A model generated the notes under the pieces. That model was not told the origin of the DNA. It saw nothing but the letters and a program-made list of their open reading frames with translations, and made no database searches. Below, piece by piece: positions 27,111 to 36,058 of a stretch of 64,000 nucleotides of DNA. This DNA is from Amycolatopsis sp. NBC_01480 (lineage in GTDB: Bacteria; Actinomycetota; Actinomycetes; Mycobacteriales; Pseudonocardiaceae): contig NZ_CP109442.1 in assembly GCF_036227205.1 (NCBI RefSeq), forward strand, positions 682,001 through 746,000, in the 5' to 3' direction. Position numbers and translations under genes: made by a program. Position 1 is the first letter of the stretch; every line of letters starts with the position of its first letter.

Positions 27111-28712
27111 TCACAGCAACGGCGGCACCGCCGGGTCGGTGGGAATCTCGAACAGGGCGGGCTTTCGCGCGGCGAGCGCGTCTTTCACCAGTGCGGCCAG
27201 CGTCGCGGGGTCTTCGACGCGGCGCCCGGGCACGCCGTAACCCTGGGCCAGGCTGACCGCGTCGAGGCCGGGCAGCTCGAGCCCCGGCACCGCGCCGGAC
27301 ACGTGGTTGAACCCGGCGAACGCCTTGAGGATCGCGTACTCCCGGTTCGCCATGACCACCGTCACGATCGGCGCGCCGGCCTGGGCCGCGGTCCACAGCG
27401 CGGACGAGCTGTAGTGCAGCGAACCGTCGCCGATGATGGCCAGCACCGGGCGGGACGGGTCGGCGATCGCCGCGCCGACGCCCGCCGCGAGGCCGTAGCC
27501 GAGGCCACCACTGGGGGTGGTCAGGAAACTGTCCGGAGTGGACAGCCGGACCCGGTCGTGGAACTCGGCCAGATTGGACGGTGACTCCTGCGCCACCCGC
27601 ACCTGCGGGGTGATCACGCCGGCCAGGTGCGCGTACACACTGTCCGAAGTGGGCCGTCCGGTCGTCCCGGCGGCCGTTACCAGGCGGACGGGCCGGGGCT
27701 CCGGCGGCGTCCGCTTCCGTTCGGCGACCCGGCCGGCCAGCTCGGCCAGCGCCCGGCCCGGATCCCCGATCACCGAGGTGCCCAGCGGCGCGCGAGCGGC
27801 CTCGTCCGGGTCGTCGGTCAGGTGGAACAGCTTGGCGCCCGGTGAAATGTAGCGGCCCGGCGAGTACGGGTAGCAGGTGAACGCGGGCGCGCCGACCACC
27901 AGCACCACGTCGTACCCGGCCAGCCGCTCCCCGATCTGGCTGGCCCCGAACGGCAGGAAACCGCGGAACCACGGGGAAGTCTCGTCGAACACGTTCCGGC
28001 CCGAGGACGGCGCGGTGAACACCTCCAGCCCGGCCCGCTCGGCCAGGCGGTGGGCGTGGTCCCAGTCCCCCTCGGCAGTCGCCGCCGCGCCCAGCACCAG
28101 CGCCGGCCGCGAAGCGCCGTCCACGGCCCGCGCCACCTCCGCCATGGCCTCCGCGGCCGGTGCGGCGCGATGCCGGACCACGCGGGCCGCCAGATCGTCC
28201 ACTTCGGACTGATCGGCGGCGGCGGACCAGTCGTCCATCGGCAGGCTCACGAACACCGGGCCCGAGGGCGCGGCCTGCGCCGTGTGCACCGCCCGCGCCA
28301 GCGCCGCCGGCACGTCCTGCGGCCGCGGCGGCTCGAACGACCACTTCACCGCCGGGCGCGGCACCGTCGTGGCGTCGACGTTCACCAGCCAGTTCTGCTG
28401 CGTGATCATCGCCCGCACCTGCTGGCCCGCGGTGACCACCAGCGGCGCCCGGCTCCACGCCGCGGTCAGCAGGCTGCCCACCGCGTTGCCCAGCCCCGGT
28501 CCGGTGTGCAGGTTGACCAGCACCGGCTTGCGGGTGACCTGCGCGTACCCGTCGGCCATCAGCACCACGGCCGCCTCCTGCAGGCCCAGGTAGTAGCGCA
28601 GGTCCGGCGGGAACCCGGCCAGCATGGTCAGCTCGGTCGAACCCGGGTTGCCGAACACCGCGTCCACCCCGAGGGCCCGCAGCATCGCCCAGACCTGCTC
28701 CCGCAACGACAT
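27111..28712 (-). CDS. mdlC: ThDP-dependent decarboxylase, benzoylformate-decarboxylase-like
   Basis: A 533-residue thiamine-diphosphate enzyme. FGNPGSTELTML with the active-site serine, the GLQEAAVVLMADGYA glutamate that activates ThDP, LHTGPGLGNAVGSL with the active-site histidine, and GDGSLHYSSSALWTAA ending in the NREYAIL metal-site asparagine match benzoylformate decarboxylase better than acetolactate synthase. It would decarboxylate aromatic 2-oxo acids to aldehydes. Strong ribosome site GGAGGAG before ATG 28712. Convergent with the hydrolase at 7 bases. The symbol reflects family similarity only; the mandelate genes are not here. Confidence 0.8.
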   Translation of the reverse strand: MSLREQVWAMLRALGVDAVFGNPGSTELTMLAGFPPDLRYYLGLQEAAVVLMADGYAQVTRKPVLVNLHTGPGLGNAVGSLLTAAWSRAPLVVTAGQQVRAMITQQNWLVNVDATTVPRPAVKWSFEPPRPQDVPAALARAVHTAQAAPSGPVFVSLPMDDWSAAADQSEVDDLAARVVRHRAAPAAEAMAEVARAVDGASRPALVLGAAATAEGDWDHAHRLAERAGLEVFTAPSSGRNVFDETSPWFRGFLPFGASQIGERLAGYDVVLVVGAPAFTCYPYSPGRYISPGAKLFHLTDDPDEAARAPLGTSVIGDPGRALAELAGRVAERKRTPPEPRPVRLVTAAGTTGRPTSDSVYAHLAGVITPQVRVAQESPSNLAEFHDRVRLSTPDSFLTTPSGGLGYGLAAGVGAAIADPSRPVLAIIGDGSLHYSSSALWTAAQAGAPIVTVVMANREYAILKAFAGFNHVSGAVPGLELPGLDAVSLAQGYGVPGRRVEDPATLAALVKDALAARKPALFEIPTDPAVPPLL

Positions 28713-28779
28713 GAACGCTCCTCCTGCTGTCCCGCCTTTCCGTTACTTTCGCACGCGTTCCGGGCTGGTGCCGTTCGGG

Positions 28780-30453
28780 TCAGCGCCGGTTCAGCGTGGC
28801 GCCCTGGGGGCCGGCGGTGTGGGAGAGGAGCTTGGCGAAGCAGTTGTCGGCGTCGATCCCGGCCGCGTCGCACCACGAGTTCGCCGCCGGGCCGGAGCTG
28901 TAGCCGACCGGCACCACGATGACCCAGTAGCCCGCGTTCTTGAACGTCGAGTAGTCGCCCGAGGACAGCAGCAGCGCGGTCGGCTGTTGGATCTTCAGCT
29001 GCCGGTAATGGGCCAGGATGGCGGCATTGTCGTAGGTGATCCCGTTGTCCTGGGTGCCCACCGCCTTGGACGACAGCTGCGGCACCCATTGCCCGGTCAG
29101 CGCCTCGACCTGGGGATAGTCCGCGGCGGCTTGGGCCCGCAGCACCGCCTCCGGGTCGGCGTCCGTGGTGGCGGGCAGGGTCTCGGTGGTGGTGACCGGC
29201 GCGGCGTACGAGGTGCTGGGATCGGGAACGTAGTAGTTCGGTCCGCTTTCGGGCGTCGCGGTGCTCTGGGAGGTCCCGCTGGTCAGCGCCGCCCCAGCCG
29301 TCGTGGTGCCGCGGGAGACCGTGTACATCACCACCGCCCCGACCACGACCACGAGCAGCCCCAGCGCAACAACGGCCGCCACGACATACGAACTACGCGA
29401 CGACGGCGGCGGCACCATCGAGGGTTGCTGCGGCAGGTAAGGCGGCTGCTGGACGATCGGCAGGGGCTGAGGTGTCCCGAACCCCTGGGGCACCGGCGGC
29501 AGCGGCTGGAACTGCGTCGTGGGCGGGGGCGGCCGATGGGCGTCGGCGGCCTGGTCCAGCTGCCGGAGCGCGTTGTCGTCGAACTGCGTGTCGTTCAGCA
29601 GGAACGCTTCCCGCAGCGCGTGAACCCACTCCGCAGGCGTCGCCCTTCCGTTCTCCCGCAAGGGATCCGACAGAGTCCGGTGGAGCAGGCCGGTCAACGG
29701 CGCGGGGAAGCCGGCCGGGATCTGCGACGGCCTCGGCCAGGAACCGTCGGGGTTCTGGTCCAGGTTCCCCGGGACGAGCAGCAGGCCGCGGTACATCGCC
29801 AATGCGAGCGCGTACCAGTCGCTGTAGCGGTCGTGCGCGGTGATGGCCCCGGTGACCACCCGCGGGTCGACCCAGTGCGGGGTCTTCATGCCCTTCGGCT
29901 CGATGCGGTCCGCGGGCTGGAGCCCGTCCGCGTCGATCAGCACCGCGCCGGGCGAAGGAGCCTCACGCCAGACGATGTTGGCGTCGGAGAAGTCCCCGTG
30001 CGCCAGGCCGTTCGCCGACAGCCAGGCGAAGATCTCCGCGACGCGGATCAGCACCGAGACCCGCACCCAGGCCGACGGCGGGTTCGCCCGCGCCGTGATC
30101 ATGAAGGTGAGGGTGCGGGCATTGCCCTGCGGCCGGAAGAACTCAGCGGGCACCAGGGGCATGACCACCCCGGTCACGGCGCCGGCCGGGTCGTGATCGA
30201 CGTCCGTCGGCCAGCAGACCGAAGCCTGCGGCGAGCTGCCGAGGGCCACCGCGCCGCCGGGGAACACGGTCCGGCCGACGTCCACCACGGCGAGCAGCTT
30301 CCGGAGCGGCTCCGGGTCGCGGACCGGGGCGAGGTAGCGCTTGTAGACCAGTTCGCGATCCCGGCCGCGGCCGCGGAAGAGCTGGGCGGCCCCGCCGGTC
30401 GCGAAGACCATGTCGTCGAACTCGTAGGACCCGTGCCTGCCGTCAATCCTCAT
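28780..30453 (-). CDS. Membrane-anchored Ser/Thr-kinase-like protein of a TerY-P-type triad
   Basis: A 557-residue protein. Residues 1-290 form a kinase fold: Gly-loop region ATGGAAQLFRG, K38 in LVYKRYL, catalytic loop H152-G-D154-FSDAN159, and metal loop D174-A-D-G177 in place of DFG. A Pro/Gln-rich linker (307-352) leads to one membrane helix (356-379), a Ser/Thr-rich stalk, and an exported domain to 557 with two cysteines near the end. So the kinase is inside and the C-terminal domain outside. It overlaps the PP2C gene by 11 bases and follows a vWA gene; vWA, PP2C and kinase together are the TerY-P triad described by Anantharaman and Aravind. Substrates unknown. Confidence 0.85.
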   Translation of the reverse strand: MRIDGRHGSYEFDDMVFATGGAAQLFRGRGRDRELVYKRYLAPVRDPEPLRKLLAVVDVGRTVFPGGAVALGSSPQASVCWPTDVDHDPAGAVTGVVMPLVPAEFFRPQGNARTLTFMITARANPPSAWVRVSVLIRVAEIFAWLSANGLAHGDFSDANIVWREAPSPGAVLIDADGLQPADRIEPKGMKTPHWVDPRVVTGAITAHDRYSDWYALALAMYRGLLLVPGNLDQNPDGSWPRPSQIPAGFPAPLTGLLHRTLSDPLRENGRATPAEWVHALREAFLLNDTQFDDNALRQLDQAADAHRPPPPTTQFQPLPPVPQGFGTPQPLPIVQQPPYLPQQPSMVPPPSSRSSYVVAAVVALGLLVVVVGAVVMYTVSRGTTTAGAALTSGTSQSTATPESGPNYYVPDPSTSYAAPVTTTETLPATTDADPEAVLRAQAAADYPQVEALTGQWVPQLSSKAVGTQDNGITYDNAAILAHYRQLKIQQPTALLLSSGDYSTFKNAGYWVIVVPVGYSSGPAANSWCDAAGIDADNCFAKLLSHTAGPQGATLNRR

Positions 30454-31492
30454 CGGTGCCCGCCTCCTCGGCGTCGGCGGAAGTGACCGGCTCGGCTCCG
30501 GGATCGAGCCAGACGACCACGGCCGTGCGGTCGTCCTGGGAGCCCACCCGGGCATAGCTCAGCGTTTCGAGCATCCAGCGCTCGGTGCACGGGTGCGCCC
30601 AGCGCCGGGCCAGCCAGCTCCGGATCCCGGGTGACTCGTAGACGTCGTCGGCGAGGCCGTCAGTGCAGAGCACCAGCTTGCCGACGCCGGCCGGGTCCAG
30701 CCGGCGGATCTCGACCTCCTGCCGCACGGCAGCGGACGGGATGCTCGCGGAGACCACGTTCACCGGTCCCTCGCCCGTCGCGAAGATCCCGGTGAACGGC
30801 TCGTCGGTCGCGTTCGTCGCGGACAGCACGGTCGCGTCGCCGACCCTGGCCACCAGCACCGGGCCCGCGGACCGAGCGGTCGGCAGCACCACGACCGCGA
30901 TCGTGCAGGCCAGTGCCCGGCTGTCCTTGATCCCGTACGCCGGTCCCCAGACGTCGGCGAGTTCCTGTTGCGCGCGTTCGATGCCAGCCAGCAGGACCTC
31001 CTCGCCGGTCTCCGCAAGGCCGGTGAGATCGGCGGCCGCGACGGCACCGGCGATGGACCGGGTCAGGTGCCGGGCACCGAGCTGGGACAACGGGCGCGAG
31101 CCGAGACCATCCGCGACGACGAGGACCACGGCCGCACCGTCGCGCGAAAGCTCGACGGCGTAGGAGTCCTGCCGGGTCTGCCCCGACCAGCCGTGCCGCC
31201 GCCCGGCGACGCTGGCCGCGCTGACCCAGAACGGCCCGAGCGTGCCGGCGTCGAGCGCCACGTTCGACAGGTTCCACAGCCCGGTCGACGGCAGCTCGGC
31301 CGCTTCGACCCGCCGCTGCGCATCACCGACGTTCGGTGCCTCGAACGTCAAGTCGGCCACCATTCGCGGCGCCCCAGCCGGCTCCGGCACGGCCGGGAAC
31401 AGCGCAGGCAGGTCGCGGGGCAGCCGGCGATGCTTGACCGGCTCGACCGGCGTGACGCACTCCAGCCGGTGACGTCCGGGCATGGCGGACAT
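30443..31492 (-). CDS. PP2C-family protein phosphatase of the triad
   Basis: A 349-residue PP2C-like serine/threonine phosphatase. After about 110 unassigned N-terminal residues come the metal-binding motifs: RQDSYAVE, VVADGLGSRPLSQLGA, LVLCTDGLADDV and SQDDRTAVVVW, which supply the Asp ligands. The usual DGxGG is DGLGS. It should reverse the action of the downstream kinase. Start ATG 31492 overlaps the vWA stop by one base (TGATG) and its end overlaps the kinase start, so the three genes are tightly coupled. Confidence 0.87.
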   Translation of the reverse strand: MSAMPGRHRLECVTPVEPVKHRRLPRDLPALFPAVPEPAGAPRMVADLTFEAPNVGDAQRRVEAAELPSTGLWNLSNVALDAGTLGPFWVSAASVAGRRHGWSGQTRQDSYAVELSRDGAAVVLVVADGLGSRPLSQLGARHLTRSIAGAVAAADLTGLAETGEEVLLAGIERAQQELADVWGPAYGIKDSRALACTIAVVVLPTARSAGPVLVARVGDATVLSATNATDEPFTGIFATGEGPVNVVSASIPSAAVRQEVEIRRLDPAGVGKLVLCTDGLADDVYESPGIRSWLARRWAHPCTERWMLETLSYARVGSQDDRTAVVVWLDPGAEPVTSADAEEAGTDED

Positions 31493-32175
31493 CAGACCGC
31501 CTGCACCGGCAGCGCGGTGAACTTGCTGGTGTCCACGTCGACCTGGAGGCCACCGCCCTGGGGCTCGCCGAACGACCTCGACGTCGTCCGGATGCTCGCG
31601 GTCAGCGCCGACATGATCTCTTTCACCTGCGAAGCCGGCTCCCCCTGCTTCGCCACGAACGCGAACCTCGTCGCGATGGCGCCGAGAGTGTCCTCTCTGG
31701 CATCGGCGAAGCCGAAGGTGACGATTTCGGGGTTGAACCGCCAGTTCCGGTCGGTGAGCGCACGCAGCGGTTCCACCCAGTCTTCCTTGGCGATGTGCTC
31801 ACCGTCGCTCATGAAGAAGACGACCGGCTTGTAGAACCGCGTGCCCTTGCCCAGGCCGCGGATCTCGTCTTCGATCTGCTTCTTCGCGATACGGAACGCG
31901 GCGGCGAAATTGGTGCCGGCCTGGGGCGCGAGCACCGGCATCACCACCGGCCCGAGATCGCACAACGGCAGCACGGACGTCGCCATGTCGGAGAAGGTGA
32001 TGATCGAAACCCGCGCGATCTCCCCGACCTGCGGATCGTCTTCGATCATTTCCCGCAGGTCCGGCAGCGCGGCGTTCACCGCGTCGATCGGCTCGCCCGC
32101 CATCGAATAGGAGACGTCGATGACAAGGAAAACCGGGAAAACCGGGTGACGCTCGTCCTGGGCGAATTCCGACAT
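31492..32175 (-). CDS. TerY-like von Willebrand factor A domain protein
   Basis: A 227-residue single vWA domain. The MIDAS metal site is complete: DVSYS (DxSxS) in FLVIDVSYSMAGEPIDAVN, Thr in QAGTNFAAAF, and Asp in FFMSDGEH. Sequence and size match TerY-like proteins, the vWA member of tellurite-resistance-linked TerY-P modules. It probably binds a partner through the metal site and is the regulatory output of the kinase/phosphatase. ATG 32175 chosen over an upstream in-frame start that lacks family sequence. First gene of the triad operon; no terZABCDEF genes are in the window. Confidence 0.9.
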   Translation of the reverse strand: MSEFAQDERHPVFPVFLVIDVSYSMAGEPIDAVNAALPDLREMIEDDPQVGEIARVSIITFSDMATSVLPLCDLGPVVMPVLAPQAGTNFAAAFRIAKKQIEDEIRGLGKGTRFYKPVVFFMSDGEHIAKEDWVEPLRALTDRNWRFNPEIVTFGFADAREDTLGAIATRFAFVAKQGEPASQVKEIMSALTASIRTTSRSFGEPQGGGLQVDVDTSKFTALPVQAV

Positions 32176-32351
32176 ACCACTACCTGCGATTCCGCTGAGA
32201 TTTTTGGTGACGTGGTTTTTCCGACGCCATTCGTGGTCGCAGTTCCGCCGGGGGCCGTTACGAAACGGTGCCAAGTACTGGCCCGGGCCCGGAGTTGGTT
32301 GCCGGCCGCTAGGATCAGCATCGGGTCGGGGGACGCCACGAGGGGACCCCT
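32176..32351. promoter_or_regulatory. Divergent region between the triad and the DUF4190-like gene
   Basis: The 176-base gap holds both promoters. It includes a T-rich patch around 32200-32220 and the inverted repeat CCGTT-ACGA-AACGG at 32255-32268, a possible regulator site. No regulator gene is adjacent. Confidence 0.4.
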
Positions 32352-32990
32352 ATGACCGAGCACGTGCTGCCGCCGAGACCGTCCGGGCCGAGTTACGAGG
32401 ACGCGCCACCGCCGCCCGTGCCGGTGGCCACCAGCGGGTTCGCGATCGCGTCGCTGGTGCTGGCGATCCCGGCCATCAGCCTGCCGCTGAGCATCGGCTT
32501 CGGGATCGCCGCACTGGTGCGGATCCGCCGGACCGGGCAGAACGGCCGCGGCCTCGCCATCGCGGGGCTGGCGGTCAGCGGCGCGTGGCTGCTGGTGCTC
32601 GTGGTGGGCGTTGTGCTGTCACTGCTGGGTTTGAAGGCCGCGAGCCCGGCCGACGAGTTCCTGAGTGCCCACCAAGGCGACTGCCTGATCAGCCTGGACG
32701 ACCAGCGCACCGACCTCCGGGCCGTCTCCTGCGACAACCCGCACGATGTCGAGGTGTTCGCCACCGTCCCGCTGACCGGCGACGCCTACCCGGGCGAGGA
32801 CACCCTGCGCCCGCTCGCGCAGAACGCCTGCGAGGCCGCCCGGAAGACGTACTTCACCAGCACCGACCCGCCCTCTTACGTCCACACGGCGGCGCACTAT
32901 CCCGGGCCGTCGGACTGGTCAGCCCACGCGCGCACCGCAGTCTGCACTCTGGAGAGCGACAACATGCTGGCGGGCCGCGTGGTGCACTGA
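32352..32990 (+). CDS. DUF4190/septum-formation-like membrane protein
   Basis: A 212-residue protein with a Pro-rich N-terminus (LPPRPSGPSYEDAPPPPVPV), two membrane helices (SGFAIASLVLAIPAIS and LAIAGLAVSGAWLLVLVVGV, joined by an RIRRTGQNGRGLA loop) characteristic of DUF4190, and an exported C-terminal domain with paired cysteines (GDCLISL, VSCDNPHDVE, NACEAAR, AVCTLE) like the septum-formation family domain. It is divergent from the kinase triad; the kinase also has an exported domain, so a shared envelope-sensing role is possible but unproven. ATG at 32352. Confidence 0.82.
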   Translation: MTEHVLPPRPSGPSYEDAPPPPVPVATSGFAIASLVLAIPAISLPLSIGFGIAALVRIRRTGQNGRGLAIAGLAVSGAWLLVLVVGVVLSLLGLKAASPADEFLSAHQGDCLISLDDQRTDLRAVSCDNPHDVEVFATVPLTGDAYPGEDTLRPLAQNACEAARKTYFTSTDPPSYVHTAAHYPGPSDWSAHARTAVCTLESDNMLAGRVVH

Positions 32991-32992
32991 GG

Positions 32993-34477
32993 TCACGGTG
33001 CGCCGGGCGGGACGAACGGCAGCCCATCCGGAGCACCGGAATCCAGCAGTGCCAACAGCTTGTCGGTGTCCAATTCGGACTCGACGGCGTCCGCGAGCCG
33101 TTCCAGCATCTCCTCGCGCAGGTCGGCGAAACCCGGCGCGCCCGGGACCGGGGACCACGGCACCCGGGCCTGGGCCGCGACCTCCGTGAGCCAGGCCCGC
33201 CGGAATCCGTCGTTCTCCAACGCGCCGTGCCACGTCGTGCCCCAGACCGCGCCGACTCGGTGACCGTCCAGAAAGGACTCGGCGTCGGCCGGAGCAGCGA
33301 TGCCGTGGTGGATCTCGTAGGCGTCGACCCGGTGTCCGCGCCAGGTGCCGGACGGGCGGCCGAGCACCTTCTCCCCCGCGAAGGTCACGTGGGTCGGCAG
33401 CAGACCTAGCCCTTCGACGCGGCCCACGCCGGACTCGACGTCGTCCTCAATGGATTCCGCCAGCATCTGGTAACCCCCGCAGATCCCCAAAACCGGCCGT
33501 CCCGCGGCGGCGCGCGTGACGACGGCGTCAGCCAGTCCCCGCTCGCGGAGCCAGCGCAGATCGTCCACAGTGGCCCGGGATCCGGGCAGCACCACCAGGT
33601 CCGCCGCGGCGACCGCGTCCGGATCGGCGGTCAGGCTCACGGTCACGCCGGGCTCGGCCGCGAGGGCGTCGACGTCGGTGGCGTTGGACGCGCGCGGGAA
33701 CCGCACCACGGCCACGTGAAGGCCGCGCGCCCCGTCACGCGCCTCGCGCCGCCAGCCCGCGGCGGCGAGCGCGTCCTCGGAGTCGATCCACACGCGGTCC
33801 AGCCACGGCAGCACCCCGAGCACCGGGCGGCCGGTCACCTTCTCCAGGCTGTCCAGGCCCGGGCGCAGCAGGCCGACGTCACCGCGGAACTTGTTCACCA
33901 CCCAGCCCGCCACCAGCGCCTGGTCCTCGCGCGAGAGCAGGGCGAGCGTGCCGAACATCGACGCCAGCACCCCGCCGCGGTCGATGTCGCCGACCACCAG
34001 CACCGGCAGGGAAAACCGTCGCGCCAAGCCCATGTTCACGTAGTCGCCGGCGCGCAGGTTGATCTCCGCGGGGCTGCCCGCGCCCTCGCAGACGACCACG
34101 TCGAACCGGGCGCTCAGCCCGGCGAACGCGTCGAAGGCGATCTGCGCCAGCCCGGCCCGGCCGGTGGCGTACTCGCCGGCCTCCAGCGTGCCGAACGGCC
34201 GGCCGAGCGCGATCACGTGGCTGCGCCGGTCGCTGCCCGGTTTGAGCAGCACCGGGTTCATCGCCGCCTCGGGCTCCACTCGCGCCGCGCGCGCCTGGAG
34301 CCATTGCGCCCGGCCGATCTCGGCGCCGTCCGCGCACACCATGGAGTTGTTGGACATGTTCTGCGCCTTGAACGGCGCCACTCGCACACCGCGGCGCGCC
34401 AGCCAGCGGCAGATCCCGGCGGTGACCAGGCTCTTGCCGGCGTCGGAGGTGGTGCCGGCGACCAGCAGCCCGGTCAT
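32993..34477 (-). CDS. cobQ: Cobyric acid synthase
   Basis: A 494-residue amidotransferase that amidates four carboxylates of adenosylcobyrinic a,c-diamide with glutamine and ATP. N-terminal dethiobiotin-synthetase-like P-loop LLVAGTTSDAGKSLVTAGI, FKAQNMSNNS, CEGAGSPAEINL, and the C-terminal class-I glutaminase with PVLGICGGYQML (Cys nucleophile) and the EIHHG histidine region. Full length. The stop of cobD and the start ATG 34477 overlap by four bases (ATGA), so cobD-cobQ is one leftward unit. Confidence 0.96.
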   Translation of the reverse strand: MTGLLVAGTTSDAGKSLVTAGICRWLARRGVRVAPFKAQNMSNNSMVCADGAEIGRAQWLQARAARVEPEAAMNPVLLKPGSDRRSHVIALGRPFGTLEAGEYATGRAGLAQIAFDAFAGLSARFDVVVCEGAGSPAEINLRAGDYVNMGLARRFSLPVLVVGDIDRGGVLASMFGTLALLSREDQALVAGWVVNKFRGDVGLLRPGLDSLEKVTGRPVLGVLPWLDRVWIDSEDALAAAGWRREARDGARGLHVAVVRFPRASNATDVDALAAEPGVTVSLTADPDAVAAADLVVLPGSRATVDDLRWLRERGLADAVVTRAAAGRPVLGICGGYQMLAESIEDDVESGVGRVEGLGLLPTHVTFAGEKVLGRPSGTWRGHRVDAYEIHHGIAAPADAESFLDGHRVGAVWGTTWHGALENDGFRRAWLTEVAAQARVPWSPVPGAPGFADLREEMLERLADAVESELDTDKLLALLDSGAPDGLPFVPPGAP

Positions 34478-35406
34478 CGCGCCACCACCGCGGCGACGGC
34501 GAGGGCCGCGACCCCGACCGCGCGCGAGAGCCGCACCGCGCGACGCAGGTCGGCGGGTTCGGGCGCTCGGCCGTCACCCAGCGTGCCGCGCCGTTCGATC
34601 TCTCCGCCGTAGCTGTTCGTGCCACCGAGCCGCAGGTCGAGCGCTCCGGCGAAGGCCGCCTCGACCTGTCCGGCGTTCGGGCTCGGATGCAGCGAGCCGT
34701 CGCGGCGCCACGCCGTCCACGACGCCCGCGTCCGGCCACCCGCGAGCGGCGCGCAGGCCGCCGTCAGCGCTGCCCCGACGCGCGACGGCAGCAGGTTGAC
34801 AACGTCGTCGGCCCGTGCGGACGCCCAGCCGAAGTTGCGGTGCCGCGGCGAGCGGTAGCCGACCATGGCGTCCAGCGTGTTGAGCGCGCGGTAGCCGAGC
34901 AGCCCGGGAATCCCCGCGACGGCGCCCCACAGCAGCGGCGCGACCACCGCGTCCGAAGTGTTCTCGGCGATCGACTCCGTGGCCGCCCGCGTCAGCTCCG
35001 CGCTGTCCAACTCCGTCGCGTCGCGCGCGCAGAGGTGCGAAAGGCGCTGTCGCGCCGCGGGCACGTCGCCGTCTTCGAGCAGCCGAGCCATCTCCTGGCC
35101 TTCGGCGGCGAGGCCACGGCCGCCGAGCACTATCCAGGTCGAGACGGCCGTCAGCGTGAAGCGGGCGAATGGGCGTCGCCGCGTCGCCGCCTGCGCAGCC
35201 AGCCCGAGCCCCGTCACGGCGCCCGCGCAGAGGGCCGTGTACGCCGCTCCGCGCGGCTTCGAGTCGGCCCACAGCCGGCGTTCGACGGCGGCCGCGGCCG
35301 TCCCGAACAGCGCGACCGGGTGCCCGCGGCGCGGATCGCCGAACAGCGTGTCGGCGGCAAATCCGGTGATCAGCCCGGCCGCGGTGACAGCTTGTCGGAG
35401 TGGCAC
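34474..35406 (-). CDS. cobD: Adenosylcobinamide-phosphate synthase (CbiB/CobD)
   Basis: A 310-residue integral membrane enzyme that attaches (R)-1-amino-2-propanol or its phosphate to adenosylcobyric acid. Family segments: GFAADTLFGDPRRGHPVALFG, ATESIAENTSDAVVAPLLWG, RALNTLDAMVGYRSPRHRNFGW and a C-terminal helix (AVGVAALAVAAVVA). GTG at 35406 chosen because family sequence starts there; the longer frame runs into the cobU promoter region. Divergent from cobU with a gap of only 36 bases and co-transcribed with cobQ. Confidence 0.94.
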   Translation of the reverse strand: MPLRQAVTAAGLITGFAADTLFGDPRRGHPVALFGTAAAAVERRLWADSKPRGAAYTALCAGAVTGLGLAAQAATRRRPFARFTLTAVSTWIVLGGRGLAAEGQEMARLLEDGDVPAARQRLSHLCARDATELDSAELTRAATESIAENTSDAVVAPLLWGAVAGIPGLLGYRALNTLDAMVGYRSPRHRNFGWASARADDVVNLLPSRVGAALTAACAPLAGGRTRASWTAWRRDGSLHPSPNAGQVEAAFAGALDLRLGGTNSYGGEIERRGTLGDGRAPEPADLRRAVRLSRAVGVAALAVAAVVAR

Positions 35407-35442
35407 GTGGCGAACGTTAGCGCGTGCACGACAATGCCGGGT

Positions 35443-36048
35443 ATGACCAAGCTGACCAACCGGCTCGCGACGCACTGCGAGACCCTGGCGCGCGCCCTAC
35501 GCCGGTACCGCCGCGAGGACGGCAAGGTGCTGGTCCTGGGCGGCGTCCGCTCGGGGAAGTCGCGGCACGCGGAGCGGCTCGTCGCGCATCACCCGCACCT
35601 CGTCTACGTCGCGCCCGGCCTGCCGCCGAGCGAGGACGACCCGGACTGGGCGGCGCGCGTCGCCGCGCACAAGGCCCGCCGTCCCGCGCACTGGACCACG
35701 GTGGAGACCACGGATCTGGCGACGGTCCTGCGCACGGCCACCGGCCCGTTGCTGATCGACTGCCTCGGCACCTGGCTTTCCCGGGTGCTCGACGAGGTCG
35801 GCGCGTGGCGGCAGAAGCCGGGCTGGGAGCGCCGCCTCGACGACCGGCTGGAGGACTTCCTGGCCGCGTGGACGCAAGCGCGGGTGCCGGTGGTCGCGGT
35901 CAGCAACGAGGTCGGCAGCGGTGTGGTGCCCGCGACGTCGTCCGGGCGGCTGTTCCGTGATGTGCTGGGCGCACTCAACAACCGGGTGTCCGCCGAGTCC
36001 GACCGGGTTTCACTGGTCGTCGCGGGACGGGTGCTCGACCTGCCGTAA
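35443..36048 (+). CDS. cobU: Adenosylcobinamide kinase/phosphate guanylyltransferase
   Basis: A 201-residue bifunctional enzyme (CobU/CobP) that phosphorylates adenosylcobinamide and adds GMP from GTP. Walker A GGVRSGKS at 33-40, KARRPAHWTTVETT, LLIDCLGTWLSR and the family end VSNEVGSGVVPATSSGRLF...LNNRVSAESDRVSLVVAG. About 25 extra N-terminal residues precede the P-loop strand compared with E. coli CobU. An ATG at 35434 is an alternative start. First gene of cobU-cobT-cobS. Confidence 0.95.
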   Translation: MTKLTNRLATHCETLARALRRYRREDGKVLVLGGVRSGKSRHAERLVAHHPHLVYVAPGLPPSEDDPDWAARVAAHKARRPAHWTTVETTDLATVLRTATGPLLIDCLGTWLSRVLDEVGAWRQKPGWERRLDDRLEDFLAAWTQARVPVVAVSNEVGSGVVPATSSGRLFRDVLGALNNRVSAESDRVSLVVAGRVLDLP

Positions 36049-36058
36049 GGAGAACACC

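Noticed and set aside
28780..32175. A tellurite-resistance (ter) operon.
   Set aside because: Only the TerY-P-type trio is present; no TerZ/TerD/TerC homologues are in the window.
34687..35442. Upstream extension of the cobU frame by about 250 codons.
   Set aside because: It overlaps cobD on the other strand and has no CobU sequence; the family P-loop needs only the short form.
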